Shown in pieces: positions 1-10,445 of a DNA stretch of 64,000 bases. The position numbers and the translations under genes are program-made. The stretch spans positions 34,584,501 to 34,648,500 of the forward strand of contig CM053164.1 in the NCBI GenBank assembly GCA_028571685.1. Reading direction: 5' to 3'. The notes beneath the pieces are model-generated. The model was given only the letters and a program-made list of their open reading frames with translations. It searched no databases and was not told where the DNA came from. The DNA is from Heterohyrax brucei. Lineage: Eukaryota; Chordata; Mammalia; Hyracoidea; Procaviidae. Within the stretch, counting starts at the first letter, position 1. Every line of letters starts with the position of its first letter.

Positions 1-250
1 TTTCTCTGAGGTCCTGAAGGAGTCGCCATGACCCATTTTTCTTTTTGATTACAAATATAGGAGTATTCCAGGGAGAGGTAGTTGGTTCTAAATGTCCAGC
101 AGCCAGCTGTTCCTGCACTAACTCTGTGGCAGCCGCGAGTTTTTGCTCAGTCAAGGGCCATTGATCTACCCACACTGGAGACTCAGATTTCCACTTAATT
201 TTGTCAGCGTGGGGTGCAGGGGAGTCAATGACCGCTAAGGAAAATTTTCA
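1..250 (-). pseudogene. pol: Start of retroviral pol (reverse transcriptase N-terminus)
   Basis: Translated on the minus strand, the leftmost 200 bases contain [17 protein letters not shown] followed by [11 protein letters not shown], the well-known fingers-region motif of retroviral reverse transcriptase. The remainder, including the catalytic YxDD, lies outside the window. Short ORF length here reflects the edge of the sequence. Confidence 0.75.
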
Positions 251-344
251 CTTCCCAAGCCTGAACGATTATTTTTAGGCGTTACAGGAAGAGGCTGCTT
301 TATACCTTGATTATTTTTTCCCAGTCCTTGTCCCAGTAGGAAAC

Positions 345-749
345 CTAGGTTGAGCATCTGTTGGTAATTATCTCATTTGGGCTACACATGATGATTCCCA
401 GTTGGGATAAGACATCACTGCCCCGTAAGTTAACAGGTAAACCTTGGACAATGTAGGGTTGAACTTGCCCTAAGTTACCTTCAGAGTCCTTCCAAGTGAG
501 AATTTTTGAGCTTTGTTTGGGGTTGACAGACTGGCCAATGCCTTCAAGATGGGTTATTGAGGTCTCACAGGGCCAGTTGGAAGGCCAATGTTTAGCTGAA
601 ATTACTGTGGCATCGGCCCCTGTGTCCATTATTCCTTCAAAGGCCTTATCATCTAATTGGAGGGTGAGTCTTGGCCTATCAGGGGTTACTGGTTGCACCC
701 AATAGGTGTCGGAAGACCCAAAGGCAGAATGCAACCTAATGGAGTGCAT
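345..749 (-). pseudogene. pro: Retroviral aspartic protease with G-patch tail
   Basis: The retroviral protease cleaves Gag and Gag-Pol. The 134-residue frame contains the active-site motif MDTGADATVIS in the position expected for retropepsin. The second typical motif region (GSDVLSQLG, near the C terminus) is also present. Downstream, in the remaining sequence to about 250, lies a glycine-containing LGKNNQGI stretch like the G-patch of betaretroviral Pro. The frame itself is open, but it is separated from dUTPase by a frame change, so it could not be made normally. Confidence 0.82.
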
Positions 750-1080
750 GTGTTTGGTGGGTGTGGACTAATATAAGTTGTACTATTCTCTTTCCTTTTG
801 GAACAGACAGGGGCCCCAATGGAGCCGAGGCCAAAAGAGTAATTTGTCCTGTGTAGTCATTATCAATGACCCCAGGGATGACATGAAGGCCGGCCAATGA
901 GGAACTGCCACGCCCTAAGATTAAACCAAACATTCCTGGGGGCAGTGGCCCATAAACCCCTGTAGGGATGAGTTGAACACCCTGATTGGGCACTAATATT
1001 GTATCGGTGGCGGAACACAGGTCTGCGGAGGTCCGCCATCAGCCTTGTAGACAAAGTCACGAGCCCCTGCAAATGACGGG
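736..1080 (-). pseudogene. Retroviral dUTPase domain
   Basis: dUTPase hydrolyses dUTP to dUMP and PPi and limits uracil in viral DNA. The minus-strand frame carries the trimeric dUTPase motifs in order: an ADLCS start like the family SAGLDLCS, then GVYGPLPPG, a LGRGSSSLAG variant of LGRSS, and GVIDNDYTG. The last is the conserved motif containing the catalytic aspartate. The part upstream of the first motif is in other frames. The frame ends at 736 and overlaps the protease frame by 14 bases in a different phase. In related viruses these form one dUTPase-protease reading frame, so a frameshift is likely. Confidence 0.82.
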
Positions 1081-1102
1081 CTGAAGCATCTCACCTGCGA
1101 CA

Positions 1103-1899
1103 TGTTTTTTAGCCTACTGTCCTTGATATTATTTGGCTTCCTAATCAAATTTTCTCCTCTCCTGGCACAAGGATCAGGGGAGATGCCTTCTGAGAGGGGC
1201 CCTTTACTACCCCCTTGGTTTATGAAATAATATCAGGAAAACCTGTACAGGAATTTCTGGGGAAAAAAGAGCTCAGAGGAATGATCCCTAACACAGCCAG
1301 CACTGAGAGCAGCGAGGCCGGCCCAACCCCTGCTGACTTCCCCCAACTGCTCATCCCCACCCATGTGAAAGTAATTATCCTTTTTAGAACAGCTTGAGAA
1401 GGACATAGGGTGGGGGACGGTAGATGTTTACTATCCCTGCAGGAGGAGATAAAATAAAGAGCAAAGTAGGAACAAATAGAGATCATAAACTTTAGACCCT
1501 TCCTCGTGAACCTTTTAACCTTGAGGTATAAGTAGGGCTGATTGAGCTTGAGGCATCCTTAGGCCATTATCTTTAGATAAGCCTTAGCAGTTAAAAGGAT
1601 CACCAGGTTTCAGTTAACTAATAGCTCATGTGGCAGGGTAAAAAATAACATCACCTCAAGACCACGAGGTTTTTGGTTTCAAATTTGCCAACCACGAGGT
1701 TTTGGCTCTAAACTAGCCAATAGATTGTGTGGTCAGTGGGCAGGGTAAAATTCACGTCACTCTTACTATAAAAACAATAAAGACAGACAGCCTTCTCTCT
1801 TGCTCTCTGGGTCGGGCTGCCTTAAACCAGAAAAGTCTTTCCTGTCTCCTTGATTCATTTCCCGCCGCGCCTCTCCCTCCCTCCGTGCGGGACCCTACA
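1103..1899 (+). mobile_element. Plus-strand LTR inserted into the gag region
   Basis: Reading plus, this block ends in a promoter and terminator layout: an ACTATAAAA TATA-like box near 1764, CAATAAAG at about 1773-1780, a CT-rich stretch, and ...CCCTACA at 1893-1899, beyond which the minus-strand gag frame continues. It carries an imperfect internal repeat containing CCACGAGGTTTT (about 1660-1720). The left end is uncertain; TG at 1103 is a guess. No target duplication matches on both sides, so the insertion probably came with, or was followed by, a deletion of host ERV sequence. The family is not recognised. Confidence 0.55.
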
Positions 1900-3207
1900 A
1901 AGTGTTGGGATCGGCTCCCGGCAGCCCCAAGAGTTTATCTCTTGTCCAAGAGCGGGACGTCCTGCTTTCACTATTACTCTGGGCGGTCTCGCGGCAGTTT
2001 TCTGCAAAATCAGTGCGCCAGAGCATGAAATCACCCCCGATAAGGTGGCTCATGCCAAGAAATGCCAATCATTAGGTGTAAGCCATCGGTCACTAAGGCT
2101 CTCAAGCAATGCTATACTGTAAGGGGCTGTTGGGCCGTAGTTATTGACAGCCGCTTTTAAGTCTTTAACATGTTTCACATTTAGGCGGCGATATTTCTGG
2201 GGGCTAAGGCTGTAAGGTTGGATATCATCTGTAGCAGGATTCTCAGTTTCTTCCTCTTCTATTCTAGGGCTTTCTTGCTCTTCTTCACTTTCTATTTCAG
2301 TCTCTATCTGCCCGTGCTGGCTATGAGTTACCGGAAAGGTGAGGAGAGTCTTAGGACGGCCTGGGGCACCTTTTGACACATTGTTCCAGGATCGAGTTTT
2401 AGGATTTTGGGCTAGGCTGAGTAAGTTAAGCTCTTGCTCAAGGGCTTGGAGCTCCTTTTGGAGATCTAACTGTCTGTGTCTGCGAGCTACAAGTTTTTCT
2501 AGCGTTGATATATCTTGATCAAGGGAGTTTTCAGTCGATCAGGGAGGACAGCTGGGTTCCAGGCCAAGGGGTGGGGCGGTCGGTTTAGGAGGGCCTGGAG
2601 GATAAGGAGGAGGCTTTTGGAAGTCAGGGGCCGTAAGGGTATAGGGGTAGGCATCCTCATGGTAATGGGCGGCGTGTTCCTCAAGAGTGGTCTGATCTTC
2701 AGGGGACAGTGGGTCAGAATCGGGTTTATCGGTGAAGGATTTTAGGGACGGGTAAAGACCCTTGGGGGGATCAGTATGACTCCTTTGCGGGGATGTGTGT
2801 GTTCTGAAGGCCTGAGGCTCTTCTGGAATGTTAAGAGAAACTGAGGGGCAGGCGGAAGGGGGACGGGACTGTTCTTTCATAACCTTTTCACCCATCTGGG
2901 CGAGATGTTGAACATCAGGAGCATTATGAAAACTCTGGAGGACATCATTTATCAAATTCCAATAAGAAAAACAAGTGACTGGGACCTTCTCGGGTCCGAA
3001 AGTTTTATAATAGTCATTCAAACAATCTCCAACCCGTTTCCAAATTTGCGGGCTAATGGTGCCCTGTTGCGGGAACCACGGACAAACGTCTGATAGGAAC
3101 ATAAAAAACTAAGCTAAGTCTTTCTTTTTTGCCTTAATTCTCCGCATCTTGAAAGAATCTTTGATGCCCGTAAGAAACAAGTCATGCGAACTTAATTCTT
3201 GCCCCAT
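1900..3207 (-). pseudogene. gag: Broken gag (matrix, linker, start of capsid)
   Basis: The Gag polyprotein forms the retroviral particle. The start is the ATG at 3205-3207, which gives an N-terminal MGQ suited to N-myristoylation, as in class II Gag proteins. A matrix-like region with the motif CPWFP follows, then a proline-rich stretch and an acidic, glutamate-rich linker. After that comes the beginning of capsid, including a WLTPNDW-like motif. Breaks seen: an in-frame TAG at 3109-3111, a TGA at 2536-2538, a TGA at 2050-2052, and an apparent one-base loss in a C run at 2034-2038, after which capsid-like sequence continues in another frame. The gene stops at about 1900, where a plus-strand LTR intervenes. 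The rest of capsid and all of nucleocapsid are missing. Confidence 0.8.
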
Positions 3208-3218
3208 AATTTTAACCC

Positions 3219-3226
3219 ACTCACCT
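3219..3226 (-). promoter_or_regulatory. Retroviral major splice donor candidate
   Basis: The minus strand reads AG/GTGAGT here, a consensus donor, 17 bases upstream of the gag ATG (3205-3207). A donor in the leader between the primer site and gag is the normal place for making spliced subgenomic RNA. Confidence 0.55.
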
Positions 3227-3407
3227 CTCTCAGATCAAGCTCGCAGGGCGGCTACTCCCGCGGTGATCAGGACGGGTCTGACTCACGAGCGACTTTTCCC
3301 ATGGAGACTCCGGTCGAGCAGGCTCACACCCGGTGCGGCAGCTCAGGACGCCTGGCCAGGACTTCCTTCTCCGTGGTGGGTTTCTTTCAGCAGCTCCGTA
3401 CCTCGGG

Positions 3408-3425
3408 CCCCACGTTGAGGTGCCA
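3408..3425 (-). promoter_or_regulatory. Primer binding site, tRNA-Lys(1,2)-like
   Basis: Just inside the LTR the minus strand reads TGGCACCTCAACGTGGGG. It matches the Lys-1,2 primer site used by many class II retroviruses except for one substitution and one extra base. It would have annealed the tRNA that primes minus-strand DNA synthesis. Confidence 0.72.
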
Positions 3426-3429
3426 GTTT

Positions 3430-3795
3430 TGCCCAGACCCGCGGGGCGAATCAACAGAGGAACGAGGGGGAGCCTGTGAAAATGAAGGTGGAGCAAGGGG
3501 ACGTGAAGAAATGGAGGCAAGACAAAGTTCTGATCAAGCCTCAAGGTTTTATTGTTACAGTGCGGTATATATAGCAGCGGGAATGGAGGGAGGGATCAAG
3601 TGACGTAGGGATTGAGTGACATTTGGAGTGAGGAAGTTGTCGGCTGGGGATTGGGTATACATAAGACTAAGGCAGTGACATCAGGCAGGAAGTTTTCGCG
3701 CACGCGGGCCTTTTGAATTTCGCACGCGCAGGCTTTTTCAACCCTTCAAGCTTCCTGTGTGTTGGGGCCTGGGGGCTTACCCATGGCTCCCGACA
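3430..3795 (-). repeat. 5' LTR of the class II ERV
   Basis: On the minus strand the LTR starts TGTCGGGAGCC, which resembles the IAP/ERVK LTR start, and ends in CA a few bases before the primer site, about 366 bp in all. A TATA box (TATATATA, 3566-3573) is followed about 15 bases downstream by a polyadenylation signal (AATAAA, 3548-3553), the compact order expected of a short class II LTR. CpG-containing motifs near 3690-3730 may be promoter elements. The exact ends are judged by eye. Confidence 0.75.
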
Positions 3796-4504
3796 CAATC
3801 TGAGCTCCCAGGATCCCTGAAAATGGACGTTTGTGAGCTCTATCTTCTTGAGTACAAAGACTTAAACTGAGTACTGTTCTACTAGAGAAAACTAGACCTG
3901 TCCCAGATTATTTGTGCAAAGGAATGTTTTGAGCTATACATAATTTATACTTAGAAAAATGGAAGTGTGACATCACAGATATAACACCAATGATGTGGAA
4001 AGACTAGAACAGCAGAATATTTCAAAGAAGAAGCTCCTCATCGAGCAAAAGCCCTCGCCTCGTCATCTGGCATGTAGGATTTAACTATTCCTGTATGTGG
4101 GTCACGAATGGTAATTATCACAATGAGTGTGCTTGGCTAGTTGCAGTCAATAAATGTCCACTTCAGTACACCTTGTCACTTGAAATTTGTATCAGTGGTC
4201 CTTCTTCAGTTCAGGGAAATCTGGGCTGAGAAGTAAGGAATGGCTAAGGAAAACTCAGCCTCAATTACTGGCATTTGAATGGAAGACATTGTGAGCCAGG
4301 GGCATGCTTGAGGTACCTGAAAGTTAGTCAAGAAATCAAATGAGGAGAAACAACAAGACACACAATTAATTCAAAGACAGATATCAGGACAGATATTTGG
4401 GATGGTATAAGTTAATTCTCCTGTGAAGTAATCAGACTTGAAGCTAAGAAAACAGACCCACCCACTCATGGGATACCCGACCTTGCTAAATGAATGGGTT
4501 CTGT
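3796..4504. other. No gene or classified repeat recognised
   Basis: AT-rich flank of the ERV. A polyadenylation-like AATAAA occurs near 4149, but I see no supported frame, splice pattern or known repeat. Confidence 0.4.
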
Positions 4505-4640
4505 ACTAACAACAATAAGGCAACACTTAACTCCCAGCCATAGCTCTGAATGCTTTATATCATTTAAACTCATCTAACTCTGACATTTTATAAGTTATAT
4601 TATTGATTTTTTAATTGTACAGCCCTCACATGATTGTCAG
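4505..4640 (+). repeat. MIR SINE, first part
   Basis: The text around 4545-4620 (gctttatatcatttaaactcat...) matches the middle of the MIR consensus in the plus orientation. It stops where the RTE at 4641 begins, and the second part of MIR resumes at 6775. Confidence 0.55.
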
Positions 4641-6774
4641 TTAATAATAGTGTAGTAGCTTGTATATTGCTGTGATGCTGGAAGCTATGTCCCTAAGATT
4701 TCAAACACTGACAGAGGTGGACAGATACCAGCTGAGCTTCAAGACTAAGATATACTAGGAAAAAAGAGCTGGAAGTCTACTTCAGAAAAAAAGTATCAGC
4801 AGAAAGCCTTGTGAAGTGCAGCAAAACAGTATCTGATACAGAACATGAGCCTCTCGAGTTGGAGGGTACTCAAAACATAACTGGGGAACAGCTACCTCCT
4901 GAAAGTAGCGTCAATCTTAATGACATGGATATAGGTAAGCTTTCAGGATCTTCATTTGCTGATGTGACATGACACATTCAAAAGCTGTTGAAGCAGTATA
5001 TGTACAGGGAACTGCTAGGTACTGAAGCAATATTCAAAAGAGGACATTGAAGGAGGGATATCATTGCTGATGTCAGATAGATCTTGGGTGAAAACAGAGA
5101 ATACCAGAAAGATGTTTATCCATGTTTTATTGACTATGTAAATCTGTGTGGATCATAAACTGTGTGGATCATAAAAAATTTCAGATAATTTTGTAAAGAA
5201 TGAGAATTCCAATACACTCAACAGTGCTCTTGAGGAAACCACTTATAATCAAAGAGGCAGTGATTCAAACATAACAAGAGGACACTGTGCAGTTTAAAGC
5301 CCAGAAAGTTGTGTGTCAGGTTCATATCTTGTCACCATACTTACCTCAATTTGTAGGCTGAGTAAAAACCCGAGAAACTAGCCATCTAGGATACTATACT
5401 GTTCTCATCCCTTTGGCAGCAAGGAAGAACAAAGAAAACTAAAGACATAAGGGAAATATCAGTCCAAGGCTCTAGTGGACCACATCTGCAGCAGCCTCCA
5501 CCAGTCTGAGTCCGGTACAACTAGATGGTGCCTGGCTACCACCACTGACTGCTCTGACAGGCATAGTACACCAGAGGACAAAAACACACAACAAGAATGA
5601 AACTTAGTGGCCTGACAGACTGGGGAAACCCTGAGAATGTGGCTCCCAGGTACCCTCGTAGGTCAGTAATGAGAGATCCAGTCTTTAGACAAAGATGGGA
5701 CAGGCCCATAAAAGAAAAGGAGAGTAAAGGATCACACCGGTCCAGGTGCAAGGACTAGAAGGCAGGAGGGCGCAGGAAAGGTTGAACCCACGGCTACGAA
5801 GGGAGAGTGTTGACCTTTGTGGGGTTGTTAACCAATGTCATAAACCAGTGTGTGTACTGCTTGATGAGAAACTAATTAGTTCTGTAAACTGTCATCTAAA
5901 GTACAAAAAAAAAAAAAAACAAAATTTGAGAAACTGGGCTATGTGAAAAATGAGTGCTGCATTAGGATTGGAAGATGACCTATTACAACATGTGAAATGT
6001 AGATGACACAACATTGTTTGCACAAAGTGAAGAGAACTTGAACACTTATTGATAAAGATTACCGCCTTTTTATGGATTATACCTTAACACAAAGAAAACA
6101 AATGTCCTCCAACTGGACATCACGATAAACAAACAACATCACGATAAATAGAGGGGAAAAAAGTGAAGCTGCCAAAGATTTCATTTTACTTGGATCCACA
6201 ATCAACACTTGTGAGAGCAGCAGTCAACAAAACAAACAACACATTGCAGTGGGCAAATCTTTTGCAAAAGACCTCTTTAAAGCATTAAAAAGCAAAGGCT
6301 TTAGTTCAAGGACTAACATGCACCTGACCCGATGTTGCCAATTGCCTCATATGCATGTGAAAGCTGGGTAATGGATAAGGAAGTAGAGAAAGAATTGGTG
6401 CCTTTGAACTGTCCTTTTAGAGAAGCATGTGGAATCCATCATGGGCTGCCAAAAGATTGAGCAAATCTGGCTTAGAAGAAGTATAACCAGAATGTTCCTT
6501 AGAAGCAAGGATGGTGACACTTTGTTTCACATACTTTGGCTATGTTTACCAGGATGGACCAGTCCCTGGAGAAGTACAACATGCTTGGAGAAGTAGATTG
6601 TCGGCATAAAAGTGAAATACCCTCAATGAGATGGGCTGACACAGCATCTGTAGTAATGGCCTGAAGTATAGTAACAATGTGTGAGGATGTCACAGGACCA
6701 GGCCGCATGCAGTTCTATTGAAACTGAAGGATGCAGTGAGTCAGAACTATTCTAACGCACCTAAAAACCATAAA
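4641..6774 (+). mobile_element. Degenerate RTE-type LINE (afrotherian RTE), 5'-incomplete
   Basis: Plus-strand remains of an RTE reverse transcriptase include a CFIDY-coding segment near 5120-5145 that aligns by eye with the better copy at 21783. The 3' end contains the shared RTE text at 6400-6720 (aagaacatgtggaatcc...; agatgggctgacacagc...). The frame is destroyed by many stops and small deletions, and there is a 16-base poly-A at about 5886-5901. RTE elements encode an endonuclease and a reverse transcriptase and are the likely helpers of AfroSINEs (established for Bov-B/RTE-mobilised SINEs; an inference here). Confidence 0.75.
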
Positions 6775-6905
6775 TTTGACAGCTGGGGACACTGAAGCAG
6801 AACACGGTTACATAAATATGCTCAACACTGCCTTGCAAGTAAATGGCAAAGATAGTATTTGACTCCAAATCCCAGTTCTTTAACTACAATACTCTACTCC
6901 CAAGT
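6775..6905 (+). repeat. MIR SINE, second part
   Basis: This segment resembles the MIR 3' half (actgaag-cagaac...gttacataa...cttgcaagtaaatggcaaag...tctttaactac). It follows directly after the RTE and continues the MIR begun at 4505, which shows that the RTE landed in an older MIR. Confidence 0.6.
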
Positions 6906-7525
6906 AAGTTGCTGTTCTCCAAAAATGACGACAAAAATATCGGTTAAAGAGTCTTCACAACTAACAGAGTGAGAATGCCCCCAACCTGCCACTAGGAAAG
7001 GAAAGAAGGTAGTAGTTAGACTTAACTGGGGAGAATGGCTTGAGGAATACTTTGTCCCTCCTTCTAAGTTTTTTTTTCTCCCTGCTCTGCCCCTCCATTT
7101 GGATTAACATCTTTATGTCCTTTTTCAGGTGAAAACTTCCAATGACTGTGTTTTTCTTTTAAATTTTAATTCTCCCCAGCACAAGTTATAAAATTCATCC
7201 ATCCTAGTAGGATCTCCTTATTTGGAGAAGGCCTTGGCATCAGGAAAGATCTGAAATGGGTGGACAGGATAGAAGAGATGGGTAGAAGAACCTGGGTGAG
7301 AAAGGAAAGACCACAGTTATAAAGTCTCAAAGGGAAAGAAGGTAGGAGTTTATTTGTTTGTTTGTTGTTTTATTGTACTCAAATATCTCCTGTGATACTA
7401 TGAATCCAGAACTAATTTTACTTGCATCTTGAAAACATAGAGTAAATCCTCAGATACGAGAAATATGGTATCTATATTTCAGACGCAAAGGAGAAATGTA
7501 TGTGTGTGTCTAATTTTCTTGATCA
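6906..7525. other. No gene or repeat recognised
   Basis: Mostly unique AT-rich sequence. No supported coding frame is seen. Confidence 0.4.
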
Positions 7526-7745
7526 TTTTTTATTTGCTTTACATACCTAGAGCATAGGCAATATAGAGGGTAATAAAGGATGCCTACTATCATTCTCCAT
7601 TCTCTGTAGGTCAGCGAACTGAAATTTAGAGAGATACTTACCCAAAAACATTCACCTAGTGAAGACCAGAGGCAGACTATATACCTTGACAGAACAAACC
7701 CAGAGTGCATACTTTCAACATCTATGCTGCACTGCCTTTTATGTG
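7526..7745 (+). repeat. MIR SINE, diverged
   Basis: The segment from 'gaactgaaatttagagagatacttacccaaaaacattcacc' to 'ctatgctgcactgcc' follows the MIR consensus 3' half (gaaactgaggc..., cttgcccaaggtcac, ..actatgctgcactgcc). The apparent splice donor inside it (GTAAGT on the minus strand) is MIR sequence, not an exon edge. Confidence 0.6.
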
Positions 7746-7957
7746 AAGCAGGTGGGAAAAATACTAGTCAAGGAAAAGCCAAGAGCACTAATCAGGATCA
7801 TAATACTCTATTTGGTTCAGAGTAACTGCAATGTAATTAAAATGAAGTAACCCTGTCAATCTGAACAAACCTATTCTCTGTGTTGTCTGTGTCTAGTGAT
7901 TTTTTGGATATGCTCTGGAAAACAAGATTCAACTTTGAAGACACTTGGCACCTCACA

Positions 7958-8345
7958 GTGTTGTTAGTTGTTGTCAGTCAGTTTGAATTCGTGGTGACCA
8001 ATGGACAACAGAACGAAATGTTGCCTGGTCCTGCACCATCTTCATGATCATGGGTATGATTAAGTCCACAGCTGCAGCTATTGTTGTGTTTTGAATGTCT
8101 TCCAATCCAGGGGGATCATCTTCCAACAATATATTGGAAAATATTCTGTTGTGATTCATAACTGTTTCATTGTCTAAATTTTGCAAGTAGATCACCAGGC
8201 CTTTCTTCTTAGTCTTTGTTTTGCAGCACTGGCATTTCATGGTATGGAAGCAAACACAGAAAGCTTTCAGTGCAAGGTAATATGTCCTAAGCCCAGTTAT
8301 AGGAAAGCAAATAGTACCCACAGGACCTAGGCAACCACTTCAGTT
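7958..8345 (-). mobile_element. RTE-derived short element (3' tail joined to 5' end)
   Basis: On the minus strand the left part is the RTE/AfroSINE 3' tail (TTGTTAGTTGTTGTCAGTCA as seen on plus). It is followed by a piece matching the RTE 5' end, also visible at 39390-39640 (tgtcttccaa..ctaggggg...). The RTE body is absent. It therefore looks like a non-autonomous, internally deleted RTE, although a nested pair of fragments cannot be excluded. Confidence 0.55.
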
Positions 8346-8598
8346 TTGAGGCCAGGAAGAAGCACTTAAAGTATTTGCACAGATCTAAGATGACCTGTTA
8401 GGTAGAGCTGACTGAGTAGGAAGCATTTCCAGCAAATGAAGACTGACAAATAAAGACCCATGGAAAAGAGGCTGCAGGTTGGTCCACACAGGAAACACAG
8501 CTCTGGCTGGAATGTTGAAGCAAGAAGGAGGATACAATATGTTGAGCTCCTCGTGCCTGGATAAAGAAGTCTATTTAATTCTCAAAGCAATGCTTCTT

Positions 8599-9443
8599 CT
8601 TATTATTATTACAAGATTGAGTGAAAATGTACATTCCCTTATAAATTTGCATGCCCACCTATGTACAGCTTCTACTGCTCTCCCTGCCCAATGACAGCAC
8701 ACTTATCCTCTCATTTCTTTGCATGTCATATCCTTCTAACAATCTCCTATTCCCTCCTCTCCATCTTCTTCCCTGTCTCCAGTAAGAGGTCAGCAGGATG
8801 ACATCCTATAGATGCACAGAATAATAAGGTGCACACATGATATGGTGACTCTGTGTCATGAAGTCCAATCTATTCCTGTCCAAAGAGTTGACCTCCATTA
8901 TGATTTATGGACAGGGGCAACATCAGGGTCAGGGGCCATGCTCTGAGGGGAACTCCAAGGCCCCTGGCCCATCAAATGTGATCTTTTAGTGGAGCTTTCA
9001 GGCGCACTCCTTTTTATTCTTGTGTTGCCAGTGAGACTCAACTTTGTAAGCCTCATCACGGCTATCGCTGGTGGTGGCCAGGCACCATCTGGTTCTTCTG
9101 GTCACATGTCGATGTAGTCACCCACTCATGTGAGTCTCTCGGTCTTCTAGTTTCTCTTTCTCAAATGTCATTTTGATCCTTGATGATCATCTGTTCCTGC
9201 TGAATTGGGACCATTTGATGTCAGATGGCAGCTTGGCAGATTTTAAGACCCCAGATGCCACTCACCAATGTGGAGTATGGAAGACTCTTTTAGCAAAATG
9301 CTAGTTGAGCCAATTGGCCTCGATCTCCCCTGAGAGCACAGTCCCTGCACATCCCCCTCCCCCACAGCTACTCCATCCTTGCAATGTTAGGTTAAGATTG
9401 GAGGAGTAATCATGTTATGTTGAAGTCCAGTCAAAATTCAGAA
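8599..9443 (-). mobile_element. 5'-truncated L1 (3' UTR only)
   Basis: Reverse complement of the L1 3' UTR seen at 14400-15280, ending at the left in an AAT/AAG-rich tail. The 11-base sequence CAATGCTTCTT occurs at 8588-8598 and again at 9444-9454, a target-site duplication bracketing the copy. Confidence 0.8.
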
Positions 9444-9684
9444 CAATGCTTCTTTTTTTTTTTTTTTTAATAAAGAGTTGACAGAACACCTGAGGATACA
9501 GCAAAGTGGAGAAATGGTTGTAAGCGAAACCTGTAAACACATTTCAAAAATCACTGGAAGAATTAAAGAAAGCCATGACATAAACACACTGACACTGCAG
9601 TTAATGAGAGATAAGTCTGCATTATTTTATCTTTCAAAAGCAATTAGATAGATGCACAAAAAATTCAATACAAATGAATATATG

Positions 9685-10445
9685 TGAGGGGGCAGAGTCA
9701 AGATGGCGGACTAAGCACACGCCTCCTTATATCCCTCTGGAAACCCAGACCTGAATTTATAATAAAACGGAGCCTTCTGATCACCTAATCAGCCTCAGGA
9801 CACGGCACAGGGCTGTTAACTGGGACTTCATACCACTGAGCAAAAAATCTCCTCTCTTTTGCTCACTCCCACTCCTGGCTAGCCCCGGCTCTCACGGGCG
9901 GAAGGTAAACGCACCATTTTGACTTTTTTCTCCCTCTGTCTCGGCTGGCGGGTGGAGCTGGGTCTTGCCTAGTGGCTAGACTTAGACTTGCTGCTGGGGG
10001 GATAGGCAGGCGAAATTCCCATATTTTGAGAGCCAGGCTTAAGATTCTGTTAATGTAGCCACTTTGAGGGAAAGCTACAAAGTCAATCACAGCTTTGATA
10101 CGGAAAGAAGCAATCCAGTGATCATCATGAAAACTAGGGTGTCATCATAATAAAAAGAGGGATGCACTACAGTTGTTACAGTCCTTCCAGATAGAGAGGA
10201 AGATGACAAGACTGGTAGTAATTAAAATTGGGTTTATATATAGTTTATTAAGGGGGATTATAGGAACAGCTGTAAAGCACAACAAAGATGTATCATACCA
10301 TTTGAAGAAATGTAACACATGAGTCTCAACAACTACAAAACCAGCTCTGAAAAAGGTGAAAAATCAACTCACAGAAAAAGACTGTCCCAGAACAGACTAA
10401 TAAGAACAACAGAGAAAACATCAACATAAAAATAAACATATCACA
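9685..10445 (+). promoter_or_regulatory. L1 5' UTR (promoter region) joined to ORF1-ORF2 spacer
   Basis: The first ~360 bases match the 5' UTR of the copy at 25091. From about 10080 the text instead matches 27190-27560, upstream of ORF2. The 5' UTR contains an AAGATGGCGG core near 9702-9711, which resembles a YY1 site as in primate L1 5' ends (inference). Confidence 0.7.

Larger units (their letters stand above)
1..3795 (-). mobile_element. Endogenous retrovirus, class II (betaretrovirus-like), 5' LTR to pol
   Basis: An inactivated provirus fragment on the minus strand. In element order I can see a 5' LTR (3430-3795), a primer binding site, a splice donor, gag, a dUTPase domain, a protease and the start of reverse transcriptase, which runs off the left edge. 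A dUTPase fused upstream of the protease and a lysine-type primer site are typical of class II (ERVK/IAP/MMTV-like) elements. In-frame stops, frame changes and a foreign LTR inside gag show that it is dead. The rest of pol, any env and the 3' LTR lie outside the window. Confidence 0.88.

Noticed and set aside
2515-2745. Arginine- and glycine-rich plus-strand frame
   Set aside because: Antisense shadow of the proline-rich part of the ERV gag.
7640-7660. Apparent minus-strand splice donor GTAAGT
   Set aside because: It is the reverse complement of a conserved MIR stretch, not an exon boundary.
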